Positions 8,775 to 18,262 of a stretch of DNA of 50,441 bases are shown piece after piece. The first letter of the stretch is position 1, and every line of letters begins with the position of its first letter. The notes beneath the pieces are model-generated. The model was not told the DNA's origin. It was given only the letters and a program-made list of their open reading frames with translations, and made no database searches. The position numbers and the translations under genes were made by a program. The DNA comes from JBFMFH01 sp040752275 (GTDB taxonomy: Bacteria > Acidobacteriota > Vicinamibacteria > Vicinamibacterales > JAKQTR01), in the NCBI GenBank assembly GCA_040752275.1, contig JBFMFH010000107.1:1-50441 (forward strand). Reading direction: 5' to 3'.

Positions 8775-9802
8775 GATACGCTCCCGTAGGTCACGCCGGG
8801 CTCACCGGCGACGACGCGGCCGATCACGGACGGGTCTGCCTCGCCCGCCGCACGCAGTCGGTCGACCACGCGCGGCACATCGTCCGCCGCGCAGGCGACG
8901 ATCAGGCCGATGCCCATGTTGAACGTGCGGTACATGTCGTCCTCGGGCACGCCCCCGGCCTTCCAGAGGAACTGGAAGACCGGGGCAGGTTCCCAGGCCG
9001 CCTTGTCGACAAGGGCCGCGCTGCCGGGCGGCAGGATGCGCGGGAGGTTGTCGGTGATGCCGCCGCCGGTGATGTGCGCCAGCCCCTTGACGAGCCCCGC
9101 GTTCAGAAGCGGCCTCATGACCGGCAGATACGAGCGGTGGACGCGAAGCAGTTCCTCCCCCACGGTCGTGCCGAGGTCCGGCACGACGGAGTCGGCCCCG
9201 AGGCCGAGCTGATCGAAGAACACGGCGCGGGCGAGGGAATAGCCGTTCGTATGAAGGCCTGTGGAGCGCAGGCCGATCAGCGCGTCACCCGGGCGGATGG
9301 CGTCACCCGTGATCAGCCGGTCACGCTCGACGATGCCGACGATGAAGCCGGCGATGTCGTACTCGCCGGCCGCGTAGAATCCCGGCATCTCGGCGGTCTC
9401 GCCGCCGATGAGGGCGCATCCGTTCTCCCGGCACGCCGTCGCCATGCCCTCGACCACTTGGGCGGCCACCTCCGGGGCGAGCGTGCCCGTGGCCAGATAG
9501 TCGAGGAAGAAGAGCGGCAGGGCACCCTGGACGAGGATGTCGTTGACACAGTGGTTCACGAGGCATTGGCCGACCGTCGCATGGCGGCCCGTGAGAAACG
9601 CGACCTTCAGTTTCGTCCCGACACCGTCGGCGCTCGAGACGAGCACCGGGTCGCGGTAGCCGCCGCCCAGGCGGAACAGGCCTCCGAAAGACCCGATCGA
9701 CGACAGCACACCAGGCGTGAACGTGCCCTTGGCGAGGTCCTTGATGCGACGGACGGTCTCGTTTCCGGCGTCGATGTCGACACCCGCACGCTTGTAGTCC
9801 AT
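8771..9802 (-). CDS. purM: phosphoribosylformylglycinamidine cyclo-ligase
   Basis: A 343-residue AIR synthetase of the PurM family, closing the imidazole ring of FGAM with ATP. Recognisable segments include the N-terminal Y-K-RAGVDIDAGNE, the glycine-rich GSFGGLFRL, SADGVGTKLKVA, the HCVNDILVQGA loop and GGETAEMPGFY. A C-terminal HITGGGITDNLPRILP segment follows. It lies between purF and purN on the same strand; its 42-bp upstream gap contains a heptamer repeat. The ATG at 9802 has only a weak ribosome site. Confidence 0.96.
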   Translation of the reverse strand: MDYKRAGVDIDAGNETVRRIKDLAKGTFTPGVLSSIGSFGGLFRLGGGYRDPVLVSSADGVGTKLKVAFLTGRHATVGQCLVNHCVNDILVQGALPLFFLDYLATGTLAPEVAAQVVEGMATACRENGCALIGGETAEMPGFYAAGEYDIAGFIVGIVERDRLITGDAIRPGDALIGLRSTGLHTNGYSLARAVFFDQLGLGADSVVPDLGTTVGEELLRVHRSYLPVMRPLLNAGLVKGLAHITGGGITDNLPRILPPGSAALVDKAAWEPAPVFQFLWKAGGVPEDDMYRTFNMGIGLIVACAADDVPRVVDRLRAAGEADPSVIGRVVAGEPGVTYGSVS

Positions 9803-9819
9803 CGCGGATGATGCCTCGT

Positions 9820-9840
9820 GAATCCCGACTCCCGAATCCC
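9820..9840. repeat. three-unit heptamer array (GAWTCCC)
   Basis: Three exact 7-bp units are tandem: GAATCCC, GACTCCC, GAATCCC. They fill half of the 42-bp purF-purM gap, in what would be the purM leader. The 7-bp period matches two other intergenic arrays in this window (22059-22145 and 46180-46239), although the unit sequence differs. Confidence 0.6.
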
Positions 9841-9844
9841 CGGC

Positions 9845-11269
9845 CTATCGCTCCCGCCGTCCCCTCGTATCCATCACCAGCGGGAGCTGCAGGTACTTCG
9901 CCTCTTCGCGCGGGAACGGCACCGGATACTGTCCCGTGTAGCAGGAGGTGCAGTATCGGTCCTGGTGCGAGTTGACGGAACGTAGCAGGCCTTCCAGGCT
10001 CAGATACCGGAGGCTGTCGGCCTCGATGTACTTCCGCACCTCTTCGAGCGAATGCGTCGCTGCGATGAGCTCCGTCCGCCGCGGTGTGTCCACGCCGTAG
10101 AAGCACGGCGAGATCGTGGGCGGGCAGCTGATGCGCACATGCACTTCGCTCGCACCGGCCGTCTTGATCAGCTTGACGATCTTGCGGCTCGTCGTCCCGC
10201 GCACGATCGAGTCGTCGATGAGCACGACGCGCCGGCCCTCGAGGATGCTGCGGACCGGGTTCAGCTTCACCTTGACGCCGAAGTGGCGAATCGCCTGAGT
10301 CGGCTCGATGAAGGTCCGGCCCACGTAGTGGTTGCGGATGAGGCCGAAGCGGACGGGCAGGCCGGACTCCTCGGAATAGCCGACCGCGGCACACACACCT
10401 GAGTCCGGCACCGGCACGACGACATCCGCGTCGGCCGGGGACTCGCGGGCGAGAATGCGGCCCAGGTTGGTCCGGATTGTGTTCACGCTCTCGCCGAACA
10501 CGAGACTGTCCGGCCGCGCGAAGTACACGTGCTCGAAGATGCAGTGCGACAGCCGCGCGGCGGGGAACGGTCGCAGCGACTTCAGTCCGTCAGGGCCGAT
10601 GACGAGCACCTCGCCGGGTTCGACATCGCGGACGTACTGCGCGCCGATGAGGTCCATCGCACAGGTCTCGGAGCACACGACCCAGCCATCGCCGATGCGG
10701 CCGAGGGCGAGCGGCCGGAACCCATGCGGGTCTCGGACGGCCACGAGCCGGTCCTTGAGCGCCACGACCAGGGAGAACGCGCCCTGAATCTGCGACACGG
10801 CCTCGACGAGAGCCTCGTCGTTCTGCCGCGCCGTCGACCTTGCATAGAGGTGCAGGATGACCTCGGTGTCGCTCGAGGTCTGGAAGATCGACCCGCGCGC
10901 CACGAGGCCGTCGCGAAGTTCCCGTTCGTTGACCAGGTTGCCGTTGTGGCAGATGGCAATGGGACCGTGGACACAGTCGATAAGGATCGGCTGCGCGTTG
11001 GCCAGGCGGCTCTCGCCGGCCGTCGAGTAGCGGACGTGGCCGATGGCCACGTGACCGGGCAGCGACTCGAGGGACTGCTCGCCGAACACGTCGGCCACAT
11101 GCCCCATGCCGCGCGTCACCCGCAGGGACAGGCCGTCGGAGGCGGCGATGCCGGCACTCTCCTGGCCGCGGTGCTGGAGGGCGTACAGGCCCAGATAGGC
11201 GAGCTTCGACGCCTCGCCCTTCCCATAGATGCCGAAGACCCCGCACTCGTCGTGCAGTTTGTCGAACAT
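9845..11269 (-). CDS. purF: amidophosphoribosyltransferase (Fe-S type)
   Basis: Catalyses the first committed step of purine synthesis, PRPP plus glutamine to phosphoribosylamine. The Ntn nucleophile Cys9 follows a short propeptide (MFDKLHDE-C), so the ATG at 11269 is preferred; the frame stays open upstream to 11359. The PRPP-binding motif VVLIDDSIVRGTTSRK is intact. Cysteines in HCIFEHVYFARPDS, CPPTISPCFYG and YCTSCYTGQYP match the four iron-sulfur ligands of the Bacillus-type enzyme, implying an oxygen-sensitive [4Fe-4S] form. Length (474 aa) is normal. It lies downstream of purB, separated by a REP-like element. Confidence 0.95.
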   Translation of the reverse strand: MFDKLHDECGVFGIYGKGEASKLAYLGLYALQHRGQESAGIAASDGLSLRVTRGMGHVADVFGEQSLESLPGHVAIGHVRYSTAGESRLANAQPILIDCVHGPIAICHNGNLVNERELRDGLVARGSIFQTSSDTEVILHLYARSTARQNDEALVEAVSQIQGAFSLVVALKDRLVAVRDPHGFRPLALGRIGDGWVVCSETCAMDLIGAQYVRDVEPGEVLVIGPDGLKSLRPFPAARLSHCIFEHVYFARPDSLVFGESVNTIRTNLGRILARESPADADVVVPVPDSGVCAAVGYSEESGLPVRFGLIRNHYVGRTFIEPTQAIRHFGVKVKLNPVRSILEGRRVVLIDDSIVRGTTSRKIVKLIKTAGASEVHVRISCPPTISPCFYGVDTPRRTELIAATHSLEEVRKYIEADSLRYLSLEGLLRSVNSHQDRYCTSCYTGQYPVPFPREEAKYLQLPLVMDTRGRRER

Positions 11270-11346
11270 GCCCCGATCCGTCCGCCGGTCAGTCCCCCGC
11301 CGCATGAACACGAGTCCGAGAACCAGGTCGACTGCGGCCGCTATGA

Positions 11347-11407
11347 CTAGCAAGGCCATGCCTCAGACCGCCGAGGCATGTGGGGACGGCTCCGCCTAAC
11401 CTCCTAG
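11347..11407. repeat. REP-like hairpin element, copy B
   Basis: The core at 11360-11397 matches 949-986 at 35 of 38 positions. Like copy A it is bounded by CTAG at both ends (11347-11350 and 11404-11407). The stop codon of purB (TAG on the minus strand, 11404-11406) is formed by the terminal CTAG, so the element abuts or overlaps the end of the coding sequence. Confidence 0.65.
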
Positions 11408-12705
11408 GCCTGCAAGCCGAACACCCGTCGGAACACCTCGTCGACGTGGCGGAGCTGGACTCCGAGGTCGAACGCCCGCTCGATCTCCGGCGCCGGGAGG
11501 ACGGCGGTCACGTCGGCGTCCGCCAGGAGCAGTTCCCGGAAATCGCAGCCTTCGAGCGATACCCGCATGGCGTTGCGCTGCACCCACTCGTAGGCCTGCT
11601 CCCTGGACACGCCTTTCGCCGCCAGGGCCAGCAGCACCGTCCCCGAGAAGATCACGCCCCGCGACAGGTGCAGGTTGCGGAGCATGCGATCGGGATAGAC
11701 CACCAGGTCGGCCACGATTCGCGTGAAGCGGCGCAGCATGTGATCCAGCGCGATGAAGCTGTCGGGGAAGATCACGCGTTCGACCGACGAGTGCGAGATG
11801 TCACGCTCGTGCCAGAGGGCGATGTTCTCGAGCGCGGCCATCAGGTTGCCCCGAAGCAGGCGCGCGAGGCCGACGATCTGCTCGCAGCCAACGGGGTTGC
11901 GTTTGTGTGGCATCGCCGACGACCCCTTCTGGCCGCGGTCGAAGGGCTCTTCCACCTCGCCGATTTCGGTCTTCTGCAGCCCGCGGATCTCCAGGGCGAA
12001 CTTCTCGAGGGACGCGGCCGTGATCGCCAGGGTCGAGAGCAGCTCGGCGTGGCGGTCGCGCTGGATGATCTGCGACGACACCGGGGCGGGCTCGAGGCCG
12101 AGCCGCGCGCACACGTCGGTCTCGATCGCCGGATCGAGGTGCGCGTAGGTGCCGACGGCCCCGGAGGTCTTGCCCACCGAGATCCCCGCGCGGGCCCGGT
12201 CGAGGCGGTCGAGAGCCCGGCCGAGCTCCGCGTACCAGAGCGCCAGCTTCCAGCCGAGGGTCGTGGGCTCGGCGTGCACACCGTGCGTGCGACCGATCAT
12301 CGGCGTGCGCTTGTGCTCCAGCGCCCGCTCGCGCACCGCGTCGCGCAGCACCTCGAGCCGCCTGCGGATCAGATCGCACGCGTCGCGCAACTGCAGCGCC
12401 AGGGCGGTGTCGAGCACATCCGACGAGGTGAGCCCGAAGTGGAGCCACCGCGCCTCGGGCCCGACGCGCTCCGCCACCGCCGTCGTGAAGGCGATGACGT
12501 CGTGCTTCGTGACGGCCTCGATCTGTTCGATGCGCACCACGTCGAACGCGCCGCGATCGCGAATGGCGGCGGCGGCCTCGGCCGGGATGAGCCCCCGGGC
12601 TGCCATCGCCTCGGCGGCGGCGATCTCCACGCGAAGCCAGGTCCGGTAGCGGTACTCCTCGCTGAAGAGGGCCCCCATCTCGGGGTGCGTGTACCGGGGA
12701 ATCAT
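11404..12705 (-). CDS. purB: adenylosuccinate lyase
   Basis: Fumarase/aspartase-superfamily lyase acting twice in purine synthesis (SAICAR to AICAR; adenylosuccinate to AMP). The start MIPRYTHPEM at 12705 is characteristic; the frame extends to 12915 only as an Arg-rich shadow of the upstream gene. The superfamily signature GSSAMPHKRNPVGCE is intact, as are GRTHGVHAEPTTLG, HFGLTSSDVLDTA and HERDISHSSVER. Length is 433 residues, as usual. The start codon overlaps the stop of the M16 peptidase gene (ATGA), so the two are probably translationally coupled. Confidence 0.95.
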   Translation of the reverse strand: MIPRYTHPEMGALFSEEYRYRTWLRVEIAAAEAMAARGLIPAEAAAAIRDRGAFDVVRIEQIEAVTKHDVIAFTTAVAERVGPEARWLHFGLTSSDVLDTALALQLRDACDLIRRRLEVLRDAVRERALEHKRTPMIGRTHGVHAEPTTLGWKLALWYAELGRALDRLDRARAGISVGKTSGAVGTYAHLDPAIETDVCARLGLEPAPVSSQIIQRDRHAELLSTLAITAASLEKFALEIRGLQKTEIGEVEEPFDRGQKGSSAMPHKRNPVGCEQIVGLARLLRGNLMAALENIALWHERDISHSSVERVIFPDSFIALDHMLRRFTRIVADLVVYPDRMLRNLHLSRGVIFSGTVLLALAAKGVSREQAYEWVQRNAMRVSLEGCDFRELLLADADVTAVLPAPEIERAFDLGVQLRHVDEVFRRVFGLQA

Positions 12706-13970
12706 GCGACCACCCTGAGGGCGTCCTGTGCGATCGTCCAGCCGTTGAGCTGGCCGAGCACCACCGCCGACAGGGGCGTGCGCGTCAGAAGGTCCCTCGC
12801 CACGCGCCCCACATCGTCCACACTCACGGCATTGATGCCGGCGATGGTGTCGTCGATCGAGAACTGCCGGTCGAAGTAGAGTTCCTGGCGCGCCAGGAAC
12901 GACGCCCGGTGCCACGTGCTCTCGAGGCCGAGCAGAAGCCCGCCCTTCACATTATCCTTCGCACGCCGCAGCTCGGTCGCGGTGACCGGCATATCCACCA
13001 TCGAGCGCAGCTCGCCCAGGATGACCTCGACGACCTCACCCACCCGCTCGTTCGCGCAGCCGGCGTAGATGCTGAGCAGGCCCGTGTCGCTGAACGAACT
13101 CAAGCCACTGCCGACCGAGTACGCCAGGCCACGCTTCTCACGGACGTTCTGGAAGAGCCGCGAGCTCATCGAGCCGCCCAGCAGCGTGTTCAGCACGAGA
13201 GACGTATAGCGGTCCGCATGATTCTGCCGGTAGCCCGTGCTGCCCAGGCAGATGTGGCTCTGCTCGAGGTCCTTGCTGCGAGCAAGAACGCTCGGAACAC
13301 CGGCCGGCGGTTCGCCCGCCGCCACCGGCACGCCTCTCTCGATACCGCCGAAGCTCCGCTCGAGAAGATCCCGGAGCTGGGCATGCTCCAGATGGCCGGC
13401 GGCCCCTACGATGAGATTGCTGGCCGTGTAGGCCTCACGGAAGTACGTCCGCAGCACGTCCGGATTGAGCCCTTCGACGCTCTCGCGCGTTCCCAGGATC
13501 GGCCGGCCCAGGGGGTGCCCCGCCCAGTACCGCTGGATGAACAGCTCGTGCACGAGGTCGTCAGGCGTGTCTTCCACCATCTTGATCTCTTCGACGACGA
13601 CGTTCTTCTCGCGCTCGACGTCCTCGGCCGCCAGCCTCGGGCGGAGGAGGATGTCGGCCAGGATGTCCACCGCCAGAGGCAGGTGCTCGTCAAGGACCTT
13701 GATGGCGTAGCTGGCGTTCTCCTTGCCGGTCGAGGCATCCAACTGGCCGCCGACCGAGTCCACCGTCTGTGCAATCTCCTCCGCCGATCGCGCCTCGGTC
13801 CCCTTGAAGAGCATGTGCTCGACGAAGTGTGCGATGCCCGGATGGGTGTCTCCTTCGTGCCGCGACCCACGGGCGAGCCACACGCCGATGCTGACCGAGC
13901 GGACGTGTGGGATCGACTCGGTCAGGATCCGCAGGCCGTTGTCGAGCACATCGCGAACAACCATCGGCAT
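12702..13970 (-). CDS. M16 family zinc peptidase (processing peptidase-like)
   Basis: Single-unit M16 peptidase resembling mitochondrial processing peptidase beta and bacterial YmxG/PqqL-like enzymes. The inverted zinc motif HFVEH occurs in HPGIAHFVEHMLFKGT (~residues 43-58 from the chosen start), and the distal glutamate lies in EKNVVVEEIKM. An R/Y-containing second half ends in ..LGQLNGWTIAQ. I chose the ATG at 13970 (MPMVVRDVLDNGLR); a TTG at 14012 would add 14 residues. No signal peptide is evident. It is the first gene of the purB cluster. Its substrate is unknown. Confidence 0.88.
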   Translation of the reverse strand: MPMVVRDVLDNGLRILTESIPHVRSVSIGVWLARGSRHEGDTHPGIAHFVEHMLFKGTEARSAEEIAQTVDSVGGQLDASTGKENASYAIKVLDEHLPLAVDILADILLRPRLAAEDVEREKNVVVEEIKMVEDTPDDLVHELFIQRYWAGHPLGRPILGTRESVEGLNPDVLRTYFREAYTASNLIVGAAGHLEHAQLRDLLERSFGGIERGVPVAAGEPPAGVPSVLARSKDLEQSHICLGSTGYRQNHADRYTSLVLNTLLGGSMSSRLFQNVREKRGLAYSVGSGLSSFSDTGLLSIYAGCANERVGEVVEVILGELRSMVDMPVTATELRRAKDNVKGGLLLGLESTWHRASFLARQELYFDRQFSIDDTIAGINAVSVDDVGRVARDLLTRTPLSAVVLGQLNGWTIAQDALRVVA

Positions 13971-14062
13971 GTCGGGCGGGCCGGCCCCTGGGCGCGGGGC
14001 GTCAGAGAACAACGTTGCCGTAACTCATTGACTAGAAAAGTATTACAGGCGCCAGAGTAGCG

Positions 14063-14091
14063 ATCATAACACCAGCGCCGCGGGGCAGCAA
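14063..14091 (-). promoter_or_regulatory. predicted sigma-70 promoter of the M16-purB operon
   Basis: On the minus strand, TTGCTG (14091-14086) and TATGAT (14068-14063) are separated by 17 bp, placing transcription start near 14056 in the intergenic region divergent from rlmN. The -10 matches consensus at five of six positions and the -35 at three. This is predicted by eye only. Confidence 0.4.
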
Positions 14092-14119
14092 CGGGAAAGG
14101 CGGAGGAAAGGCGGTTCTT

Positions 14120-15238
14120 GTGTACGCTGATGGCGTGGACAGCCGACAGGCAGCAGCGCCCGGCCTACCCGACGTCGGGGATCTCACCCGGCCGCAGCTC
14201 GGTCAGGCGCTCGGCGACCTCGGAATCGAACCCTACCGTGCAGGACAGATCTTCCGGTGGATCTACCGCCTCGGTGTCACCGACTTCGCCGCGATGACCA
14301 GCCTGTCGCGGGCACATCGCGCGACGCTCGCGGACCACTTCCGCCTCACGACACCGGCCGTGGCGAGAAGCGACGGGTCGCTCGACGGGACGCGCAAGTT
14401 CCTGTTGACGCTCGGCGACGGGAGGCAGATCGAAGCGGTGTTCATCCCGGACACGCCGTCGCAGACCTTCTGTCTCTCGACCCAGGTCGGGTGCGCCATG
14501 GGTTGCGGGTTCTGTCTCACGGCGAGCATGGGCCTGGTGCGCGACCTCACTGCGGGAGAAATCGTCGGCCAGGTGCGCGTGCTCGCGGCGGCCGCGTCCC
14601 TCCTGACGTCCCGCTTCAACATCGTGCTGATGGGGATGGGGGAACCCCTGCACAATTACGATCACACCATGACCGCGCTTCGCATCCTCGCCGATCCGGA
14701 AGGACTCGCGGTGAATCCGCGGCGCGTGACCCTGTCGACGGTCGGCGTGGTGCCGGCCATCGAGCGTCTCGCGGACGAGACCGTGATGCCCAACCTGGCG
14801 ATCTCGCTGCACGCCACGACCGAGGAGGTGCGGACGCAACTGGTCCCGCTCAGCCGCAAGTACCCGATCGCCGCTGTGCTCGAGGCGTGCCGCCGCTTTC
14901 CCCTCAAGAAGCGCAGCCGCATCACCTTCGAATACGTGCTGCTGGCGGGCGTCAACGACAGCCCGGCCGACGCCAGGCGATTGGCCCGGTTGCTGCGCGA
15001 CATCCGTTCGAAGGTAAACCTCATACCACTGAATCCAGCAGCCGGCATTCCGTACGAGCGGCCATCGGACGCACGTATCGACGAGTTCGGCCGCATTCTC
15101 GCCGGGTGCGGCCTGGTCGTGTCGGTGCGCAAGAGCCGCGGCCGCGACATTCGTGCGGCGTGTGGCCAGCTCGCCGTCGAGGGACGCCGCAGGTCTCCCG
15201 GGCAGCGTTTGGGGAAGGCGATGGAGGGGGCTGAATAG
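14120..15238 (+). CDS. rlmN: 23S rRNA/tRNA adenine-C2 methyltransferase
   Basis: Radical SAM enzyme that methylates C2 of A2503 in 23S rRNA and A37 in certain tRNAs. The [4Fe-4S] ligand motif is CAMGCGFC (Cys125, Cys129, Cys132), with GMGEP following. The methyl-carrying C-terminal cysteine is in RDIRAACGQLA (~348). The start is GTG at 14120 with GGAGGAAAGG upstream; a second GTG 15 bases later is possible. Length (372 aa) is normal. It is transcribed divergently from the M16-purB cluster and stands alone. Confidence 0.95.
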   Translation: MYADGVDSRQAAAPGLPDVGDLTRPQLGQALGDLGIEPYRAGQIFRWIYRLGVTDFAAMTSLSRAHRATLADHFRLTTPAVARSDGSLDGTRKFLLTLGDGRQIEAVFIPDTPSQTFCLSTQVGCAMGCGFCLTASMGLVRDLTAGEIVGQVRVLAAAASLLTSRFNIVLMGMGEPLHNYDHTMTALRILADPEGLAVNPRRVTLSTVGVVPAIERLADETVMPNLAISLHATTEEVRTQLVPLSRKYPIAAVLEACRRFPLKKRSRITFEYVLLAGVNDSPADARRLARLLRDIRSKVNLIPLNPAAGIPYERPSDARIDEFGRILAGCGLVVSVRKSRGRDIRAACGQLAVEGRRRSPGQRLGKAMEGAE

Positions 15239-15578
15239 CCCTGGCGGGTTCCGCGCTGAGGCTCAGTGAAGGCCGCGCGCAACGCGCTCACCAGGCCGAT
15301 GATCCACACGGATGGCTCCTCGACTTGTCGCGAGGAGCGGAACCACCGGTCCGGACCGCCCAACTGACACGTTCCCGACGCAAGGCCACAGCGCACGGGC
15401 ACGGGTCCGCCAGCAGCGTCTGGCCAGTCACGTGCCGACGGCGAGGGACTCTGGGCGCCGGACCATGCGGCCTGGCCGGGCCCGTCCAAAGCAGCGCGCT
15501 CCCGCAGTCTGGTGGCGTCCCGGGCCATTCTGGTACAGTTCTCCGAACCGTTCCGCGAGGTTCTTGGAGGTCCTGCCT
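15239..15578 (+). other. 340-bp intergenic region
   Basis: No gene is recognised here. The amidohydrolase frame stays open back to 15312, but that extension is Arg/Pro-rich, lacks a signal peptide at its start and ignores the strong ribosome site at 15566. It presumably holds the promoter of the amidohydrolase pair, though no clear -35/-10 pair stands out. Confidence 0.5.
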
Positions 15579-18260
15579 GTGAAACGCCAGACTCCCATTC
15601 TCGTTGTCGCGGCGGCCGTGGTGGCCTGGACGGCCGGGCCGGACATGGTCGCGGCGCAAACCGCCGGGCCTGCGTCCCTTCTGGCCATCCGCGGCGCTAC
15701 GATCCTGACCATTACCAACGGCACGATTCCCAACGGCACGGTGCTCGTGCGCGACGGGAAGATCGCCGCCGTCGGCGCGAACGTCGAGGTGCCAGCGAGC
15801 GCCGAGATCGTCGACGCGACGGGCAAGTTCCTCACGCCGGGCATCATCGACGCCCACTCGCATATCGCCGCCGAGTCGATCAACGAGGGCGGCACGACGG
15901 TGTCATCGATGACGGGGATCGAGGACGTTCTCGATCCGACCGACGTCAGCATCTATCGCGATCTGGCCGGCGGCTGCACCACGGCCAACGTTCTGCACGG
16001 CAGCGCGAATCCCATCGGCGGCAAGAACAGTGTGATCAAGCTCCGGTGGGGCAAGACGCGGGCTGAGGACCTGCTCTTCGACGGTGCCGTGCCCGGCATC
16101 AAGTTCGCCCTCGGCGAGAACCCCAAGCGGCCGGGATCGGGCCAGGGCCGCGGGCCGCGTCGTTACCCGGCCACGCGTCAGGGGGTCGAGTTCGTCATCC
16201 GAGACGCGTTCACACGCGCGAAGGCGTACCAGAAGGCGTGGACCGATTACCGGGCGCGCCGCGCCGCCGGCCAGCCCGCCATGGAGCCACGGCGCGATCT
16301 GCAGCTCGAGCCGCTGGTGGAGGTCCTCGAGGGCAAACGCATCATTCACGCCCACGCGTACCGCGCGGACGAGATGCTGATGTTGATGCGCCTCGCCGAT
16401 GAGATGGGGTTCAAGATTGCCAGCTTCGAGCACACGCTCGAGGGCTACAAGGTGGCGAAGGAGATGGCGGCGCACGGCATTGTCGCGTCGAGCTTCGCCG
16501 ATTGGTGGGGCTACAAGGAGGAGGTCATCGACGCCATCCCCTACGCCCCGGCCATCATGACGAAGAAGGGCGTCGACGTCGCCATCAGCTCGGACAGCGC
16601 CGAGCACGCGCGCCGCTTGAACCTCGAAGCCGCCAAGGCCATCAAGTGGGGCGGGCTGACCGAGGATGAGGCGCTCCGGATGGTGACGATCAACCCGGCG
16701 AAGAGCCTGCGGGTCGACAAGCGGGTGGGATCCATCGAGGTTGGCAAGGATGCCGACCTCGTCGTCTGGACGAAGCATCCGCTGAGCACCTACACCACCG
16801 TCGAGCGCACCTACATCGACGGTATCCTCTACTACGACCGCCAGACCGACGAGCGCCGCGTCGCCGAACTCGAGCGCGAGAAGGCCGCACTGGTGGCGGC
16901 CGAAGCCGCGGCCGCCAAGGGCAAGGCCGGCGGGAAAGAAGCGCCGAGGGCTGCTGCTGAACCCGCCGCACCCACGGAGGCTGCCGGAGGCCTCGTGGCT
17001 CCGCCCCCGCCGTCGGGGCCGGGCCAGGCGCCGGCCGATGGCCCCATCGTGGCGATCACCAACGCGCGCCTCCACCCGGTGACGAGCCCGACGATCGAGC
17101 GCGGCACTCTGATCATTCGCGGCACTCGCATCGCCGCAGTTGGCGCTGACGTGCAGGTGCCGCCCGGAGCGAAGGTCATCGACACGGCGGGCGCGGATGT
17201 CTACCCTGGCTGGATCGACGCGGCGTCGAGCCTGGGGATCACCGAGCCCGGACCGGGCGGTTGGTACAACGACGCTTCCGAGATGCTCGACTACAACGCG
17301 CAGCTCCGCACCAGAGTGGCCTACAAGGCCGACAGCGATGCCATCGCTATCGCACGCACCAACGGCATCACCGCGTCGGCCATCTTTCCGTCCGGCGGCG
17401 TGATCGCCGGCGACGTCCCGGTGATGAATCTCGACGGCTGGACATGGGAAGAAGCCACCGTGCGCCCGTCCATCGGCATCGTCCTCAACTTCCCCGCCAT
17501 CCGTGGCGGGGGCGGCTTCGGAGGCGGCGGGGGCGGGACCGGCGCCTCGGGCCGAGAACGGACCTACGACGACCTCAAGAAGGAGCGTGACAAGAAGCTC
17601 GACGAGATCGCCGCCATCTTCGACGACGCCCGCGCCTATGCCAAGGCCGGTCCCGATCGCATCATTGACTGGGCCCTCGATGCGCTCGGGCCGATTGTGT
17701 CGGGCCGGCAGCCGCTCTTCGTGGCAACCGAGTCCGAAGCCGACATCCGTGATGCGATCGCGTTCGCCGAACGCCTGAAGGTCCGCCTGGTGCTTGGGGC
17801 CGGGCCCGAGGCGGCGCTCGTGGCGCCGCTTCTCGCCGAGAAGAAGGTCCCGGTGATCCTCGCCGGTGTGCTCACGACGCCATCGCGCGACGACGTGTTC
17901 CACACGGCCAGCTACCAGGCGCCAGCGGTCCTGGCCAGGGCGGGAGTGAACGTCGTGCTGTCGAGCGGTGGCGGTGCCACCAACGTGCGCCTGCTGCCGT
18001 ACCACGCTGCAATGGCCGTGGCCTGGGGGCTCGACCGCGACGAGGCCATCAAGGCCATGACCATCCGTACCGCTGAACTCCTCGGCGTGTCGGATCTCAT
18101 GGGCAGCCTCGAACCCGGTAAGCTGGCGAACCTCTTTGTCGCGAACGGTGATCCGCTCGACATCCGCACGGCGGTGACGCACGTGTTCATCAACGGCCGC
18201 GACGTTGGCATCTCGGACCGCCACCGGGAACTCTACGAGAAGTGGATGGCGAGGCAGTGA
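15579..18260 (+). CDS. exported tandem amidohydrolase, second domain degenerate
   Basis: An 893-residue secreted protein with two tandem imidazolonepropionase-like amidohydrolase domains. The GTG at 15579 sits eight bases after GGAGG and opens a signal peptide (to ~26, AAQ). Domain 1 (~34-420) keeps the metal ligands: DAHSH (His93, His95), IHAHAY, FEHTLEGY and the aspartate of AISSDSAEH. A charged/Ala-Pro linker (~430-490) leads to domain 2 (~490-880). There DAHSH is replaced by DAASS and the metal-binding aspartate region reads LSSGGG, so domain 2 is predicted inactive. The substrate is unknown. The stop is two bases before the next gene. Confidence 0.85.
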   Translation: MKRQTPILVVAAAVVAWTAGPDMVAAQTAGPASLLAIRGATILTITNGTIPNGTVLVRDGKIAAVGANVEVPASAEIVDATGKFLTPGIIDAHSHIAAESINEGGTTVSSMTGIEDVLDPTDVSIYRDLAGGCTTANVLHGSANPIGGKNSVIKLRWGKTRAEDLLFDGAVPGIKFALGENPKRPGSGQGRGPRRYPATRQGVEFVIRDAFTRAKAYQKAWTDYRARRAAGQPAMEPRRDLQLEPLVEVLEGKRIIHAHAYRADEMLMLMRLADEMGFKIASFEHTLEGYKVAKEMAAHGIVASSFADWWGYKEEVIDAIPYAPAIMTKKGVDVAISSDSAEHARRLNLEAAKAIKWGGLTEDEALRMVTINPAKSLRVDKRVGSIEVGKDADLVVWTKHPLSTYTTVERTYIDGILYYDRQTDERRVAELEREKAALVAAEAAAAKGKAGGKEAPRAAAEPAAPTEAAGGLVAPPPPSGPGQAPADGPIVAITNARLHPVTSPTIERGTLIIRGTRIAAVGADVQVPPGAKVIDTAGADVYPGWIDAASSLGITEPGPGGWYNDASEMLDYNAQLRTRVAYKADSDAIAIARTNGITASAIFPSGGVIAGDVPVMNLDGWTWEEATVRPSIGIVLNFPAIRGGGGFGGGGGGTGASGRERTYDDLKKERDKKLDEIAAIFDDARAYAKAGPDRIIDWALDALGPIVSGRQPLFVATESEADIRDAIAFAERLKVRLVLGAGPEAALVAPLLAEKKVPVILAGVLTTPSRDDVFHTASYQAPAVLARAGVNVVLSSGGGATNVRLLPYHAAMAVAWGLDRDEAIKAMTIRTAELLGVSDLMGSLEPGKLANLFVANGDPLDIRTAVTHVFINGRDVGISDRHRELYEKWMARQ

Positions 18261-18262
18261 CC

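Noticed and set aside
11270..11359. Upstream extension of purF with a hydrophobic N-terminus
   Set aside because: The enzyme needs a short propeptide before its catalytic cysteine; the extension is probably intergenic.
15903..18224. 773-codon minus-strand frame opposite the large amidohydrolase
   Set aside because: Shadow frame; Arg/Asp/Val-rich translation with no motif, while the plus strand shows conserved amidohydrolase motifs.
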